A DNA stretch of 64,000 nucleotides, from NCBI GenBank assembly GCA_949128115.1, contig OX421962.1, positions 59,747,787-59,811,786 on the forward strand. The letters are read 5' to 3'. The translations under genes and the position numbers were made by a program. Of this stretch, positions 60,345-64,000 are shown piece by piece. This DNA comes from Anaspis maculata (taxonomy: Eukaryota; Arthropoda; Insecta; Coleoptera; Scraptiidae). The notes under the pieces were generated by a model that saw nothing but the letters and a program-made list of their open reading frames with translations, was not told the origin of the DNA and ran no database searches. Each line of letters starts with the position of its first letter. Positions within the stretch are counted from its first letter, which is position 1.

Positions 60345-61655
60345 CAAGCACACTAGGTGAGCCAAAAGTTATTATAGGCTTGTTCAAAAAGAATATATCT
60401 CTTTTATTGGGTCTGCCGCTTTCTGGTCTTCTTCCGGTGAATAACATCAGCTACTGCAGTATCTAATCTCTTTCATATCTTCTTCTCTTGAGATAACTCG
60501 AACCTCTGTCCTCTGTATAAGTAACTCTAGAGTTTGCAATCAAGGTGACTTTATCTAATAGGAGTAATAGGTACCTATACTGGTTTAAGCATGATCAAAG
60601 TTGTTGACATACACTAATCTCGTCGGCTATCGAATAGGTACATTTTTGTCTTGAATTCTTTTTTATCTATTTACAAGTCGGGCTCAAACTGCCCAAGAGC
60701 TTTTTTCATGAATCCTCCATCAAGTTCGATCTGAAGTAATTCTTTGAAATAATATTTGATGAACATGAAAATTTCAAATTTGTGGAAATACATAGACACA
60801 TGCACAAGAAGAAACTTATGGTGTGATTCTCTAAAAAATAACATTCCATAAAGGCTCTATCACGCTGTTATTACCTAGGCAACAGCCAATGATCGACAGG
60901 ATTTTTACACAACAGAACGTTTATTGGATGTTATTTTTTACCAGAATTGCGCTTTTATATTCAAAACGCTTCGAATAACATAGGAAACAAAATTTAAATC
61001 AATAGCACATTTCGCTCCAAAGATATGAGTTTTTCAAAAATAGGCAAAACAAAATCACGTTGTGTGAATAAGTTGCCAATTCTTTAGTTCAACATTCATG
61101 TAACTAACTGAAAAATCGTGAAAAAACAACACCGGCTTCAAACATTTGCATGGACAGATGCTCGTAATGAGAGGTAATGCGACAGAAATGACGATGATTT
61201 TTTAGTGCATTATCTCTTAGTCGGGTCTCCGTCTGTCTGTCTTATCGCGTTATTTCTCTTTAAAAGAACCGCATCAGAACTGTAGTTTATTTTGAGTTTA
61301 ATAACTTCGACCTACATACTTACCTGATTCACAGCATAGGCCAGAAATCATTCACCCAAGCTTTCGCCATCTTGGTCCGCCATATTGAATTTATTCTTAA
61401 GTGAATCGATTTCAATGAAACTTGGAACTTTCTCTCAGTTGAAGTCCAGAATATTATCAAAGATTTTATTGAAACAATAAAACAGTAAAAAAAAACCAGT
61501 TAGTAATATTGGTTACATAAAAAAGCCACCTATAAAGGTAGGTACCTATAGGTACCCATTACCCATCTACGTAGTACATATATACATATTTTCTTTGCAA
61601 AGTTTGAATGTGAAACTCATTCTTCTACAGCGGGTGAACACTAATAATCTGAATA
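60345..61655. other. intergenic DNA with a GTCTGTCTGTC/CCATCTTGG module
   Basis: No gene. About 61215-61440 resembles part of an arm of the 33392-35740 palindrome: TCCGTCTGTCTGTC, then GCCATCTTGGTCCGCCAT, then CGATTTCAATGAAACTTGG. It is probably a diverged remnant of that family. Confidence 0.5.
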
Positions 61656-61659
61656 TATA

Positions 61660-62314
61660 CAGAGTGTTCATTTGGAAACTTGCCACTCCCAATGTCTCCT
61701 CTTGAAAAAATATCTATAAATATCTCAAAGAGGCATTATGATTGGCATGAATTTAATGCTCCTGCTTTATCCCCCAAGGCAGGGTGAGCACCCCTGTGAA
61801 AAAATTGAATAATAATAATAATAATGATATTTATTCGTCATGCTCATTTAATAGGAATGGGGGATTTAGTATCATATCATTTAGAAGGCATTTCATCTCA
61901 ATTTTGATGTTGTAAAAAATAAAATCGAAACACCTGTTTTCAAGTAACGACCATTTTCAATTCAAACACGCTTCAACCAACTGACATTTTCGAATTTGAA
62001 AAAATCGTAATTCAAAAACAAGTGATTCGATTTCATTTCTCTTCACATCAAAATGAGAAAGTTGGAAGGCTTTTAGAATGATGTGTTACCTAACCCCTAT
62101 TCATTCTCATTTACAATTTTTACAAGGGTGGTCATCCTCCCTTAGGAGATCTTGAATGGTTGATACCTTAAGGGATGAAGCAGGAGCATCCAATTCACAA
62201 TTCATGCCAATCAATATGTCCCCTGCGATTATAAAATCTACCTGTCCCGAGATTTTTTGAAGAAAAAATATTCAGGGGAAAATTGTGATAGTGAGTTTTC
62301 AAATGAACACCTTG
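61660..62314. mobile_element. 655-bp CAGNGTG foldback
   Basis: Starts CAGAGTGTTCATTTGGAAA preceded by TA and ends TTTTCAAATGAACACCTTG. Related along its length to 48275-50573 without the nested insertion (shared TTTAATGCTCCTGCTTTAT-type and GATGAAGCAGGAGCAT phrases). Contains a short (AAT)n run. Confidence 0.75.
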
Positions 62315-62319
62315 CATAA

Positions 62320-63175
62320 GAAAAATTATTAAACTTCATAAAACATAATGAAGGTAGTACATTGATGACAATACCATGAATAATGATTGATTAATACATA
62401 ATTATAATTATAATAAATAGGATAATATCATACTGACTTATTTTTCTAGTTTAGTATTTAACAGGTACAATACTGCTATTTGAACAATATGGTTTATGAT
62501 AAAGCCATTAATTCAGGTAGGTTTACATTATAGATTTAGCTAAGCAAATTCACTCAGCTGCTTCGCATTGTGACTAATTGACAAATAAGATCTTTATAAT
62601 TCTTTGTTGTTACCTATTAATGATAATTTATAATATAAATAGATTCGCTCGAAATGTTTTGTTTGTTTGCAACTGCAATAACAAATTCTTGAACCTAATA
62701 TAAGAATAAAAGTGAACACCAGTATCGAATCAAAAAGGCTATCCATATCCAATTTTGAAATTTTGTGAAGAATGCAATTAACCATTTGGCCAATATATTT
62801 AGTAGCGTGTGTTGGTTGTAATTTATCACGATAATCAAATCTAAGAAAACTTGGTGGGGTGGAACTAAAGGTAAACATTGTTCCAATTAATCACGAATGT
62901 AAAGTTCAGATATACTTGTAGCCCCATCTTACTCTATTTGAAAAAACCGCGGAAGTTGTAAGAGTCAATATTGCCTAAAAATAATCATGAAAGCATGAAT
63001 GCAAGCTCGAGCTAAGCGGTTTTTGTTTGTTCAAGCTTGCGAAAAAGTATAGTAAGTATAAAAGACACTTAAATCATAATTCAGTGATTCATAATTACAA
63101 CAATTTTAACGTTGTCTAACACCATATAGCCACAGCTGAATGAATGAATTTGCACCTAATAATTTAAAACTTAAA
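62320..63175. other. intergenic DNA, nothing recognised
   Basis: AT-rich, only short shadow frames. No repeat or RNA gene identified. Confidence 0.4.
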
Positions 63176-63179
63176 CTTA

Positions 63180-63716
63180 TCAAATGGCATAGTTATAATT
63201 AAATGGGCGGTCTCCTCCATCAACTTGCACGTTCACGTAACTCTTGGGTCCACCAGCAATCTCTTGCCTGATGTCCGTGTAGAGCTGTTGATGGGACGTG
63301 ATCTGGTTGTTTTCCAGGTCCGCTTGCTCCTCTTGCGCCATCTCCTCCAAAGCTTTACTGTAGTTCTCCACTTGGCCTGGTGTCTCGGCAGGTTGTTGTA
63401 CTGTGTTCGGAGCGAACAGGTCGACAGCAACCGCAGCAGGTCGGTGGTGGAACACATTTCCTGCTGGCGTATACCGAAACCCGTGCTGCTGGTACGGCCT
63501 GCCGTTGTTCAGGCTGTTTGCGGATATCGGCGCTGCGATGTGTGCTGATCCTGTCAGAGGTCCTTGAAAGCTGCGTTCCTGTGCCGGGTAGAATATCTCG
63601 TAGTGCGTAACATCAGGCGAGGAGGCATCATCCGTTTCGATGAAAGTCTGAGCTGAAATTTCGGGGCTGACCATCAAGGTCGCCGTCACAATAAGAACGA
63701 GCCACGGTATTGCCAT
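63180..63716 (-). CDS. secreted protein of unknown function
   Basis: Open frame of 178 codons ending at 63180-63182. It starts MAIPWLVLIVTATLMVSPEI followed by SAQ, a good signal peptide with likely cleavage at ISA|Q. The mature part is about 155 residues, acidic and Gln/Asn-rich, with no Cys, no RR domain and no transmembrane segment. It ends GDRPFNYNYAI. The ATG directly follows a TTTTTCATTACAG acceptor, so this is probably exon 2. The true start may be either this ATG or a short upstream exon that I could not identify before the window edge. Codon content and the absence of stops contrast with the surrounding AT-rich DNA, supporting a real gene. A cuticle or extracellular matrix role is a guess from composition only. 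Confidence 0.75.
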   Translation of the reverse strand: MAIPWLVLIVTATLMVSPEISAQTFIETDDASSPDVTHYEIFYPAQERSFQGPLTGSAHIAAPISANSLNNGRPYQQHGFRYTPAGNVFHHRPAAVAVDLFAPNTVQQPAETPGQVENYSKALEEMAQEEQADLENNQITSHQQLYTDIRQEIAGGPKSYVNVQVDGGDRPFNYNYAI

Positions 63717-64000
63717 CTGTAATGAAAAACAATTATAAATTACTTACTTATTATACGGGGATTGCAAGAAATGTTGCCCATTTGTGCAATCGCGCATTAA
63801 GCGTGCGATTTTGAGGAGAAAACCTTTTTATGTGATTCTTAACAATTACTTGTATCAACCCATTGTCGTCGTGCATATTTTATACGAAGGCAATTAATTT
63901 ATTATTATCTAACCATAATCCATAACTACTCCCATGGCATGCAAGCCTAGGTAAATGAAACTGGTGCTGAAGTGCTGAAGTAGAATGATATAGTATGTTC

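Noticed and set aside
62594..62886. Minus-strand frames with hydrophobic stretches
   Set aside because: Low-complexity AT-rich composition, two overlapping frames equally open, no recognisable family.

Overview
This is a eukaryotic, almost certainly insect, nuclear window. Evidence: two Rebers-Riddiford (RR) cuticular protein genes with minute first exons and large phase-0 introns, a nuclear-type tRNA-Pro, non-LTR retrotransposon (jockey-like) fragments, a spliced Tc1/mariner transposase, and AT-rich intergenic DNA full of TAGGTACCTA-type repeats. A hemipteran such as a whitefly or aphid relative is my best guess from general texture, but the sequence does not prove it. Host genes are sparse: an RR-like cuticular gene on the minus strand (main exon 15502-16179, probable first exon 22299-22331, so a ~6.1 kb intron that contains a plus-strand tRNA-Pro at 18273-18344), an RR-1 cuticular gene on the plus strand (51382-52194, with a reading-frame break at its CAA microsatellite), and a secreted protein of unknown function on the minus strand (63180-63716, first exon outside or not recognised).

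Most of the remaining DNA consists of transposable elements, nearly all of them inverted-repeat (foldback) DNA elements. Layout: 1-240 minisatellite; 461-4861 a hAT-like element (8-bp target duplication) hosting a spliced, apparently intact Tc1/mariner element (530-3990, TA duplication) and a MITE (4269-4525); 8243-9665 foldback inside a CGATAT block; 11234-11362 and 17123-17251 two copies of one 129-bp MITE differing by one base; 11811-13138 and 13252-14328 further foldbacks; 15.5-22.3 kb cuticular gene; 22.9-23.6 kb ATGGCGG-rich tandem DNA; 24.3-24.8 kb decayed THAP gene; 25543-26533 foldback; 27536-31423 a 3.9 kb palindrome whose arms each carry the same broken gene; 31500-32752 two more elements; 33392-35740 a 2.35 kb near-perfect palindrome; 36.3-43.4 kb a run of MITEs, minisatellites and palindromes; 48275-50573 a foldback split by a second foldback (49251-50492); 51.3-52.3 kb RR-1 gene; 54873-56758 another palindrome; 57.4 and 59.2-60.3 kb non-LTR reverse transcriptase remnants; 61660-62314 foldback; 63.2-63.7 kb secreted protein gene.

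The most interesting pattern is that the palindromic elements fall into a few groups by their ends: TA|CAGGGTG...CACCCTG|TA elements, TA|GTC...GAC|TA giant palindromes, hAT-like CAGNG elements with 8-bp duplications, and AGG...CCT MITEs with 3-bp duplications. If transcribed, the kilobase-scale palindromes would make long hairpin RNAs. Many of them also carry AAGATGGCGG, which resembles the YY1/Pho binding motif.
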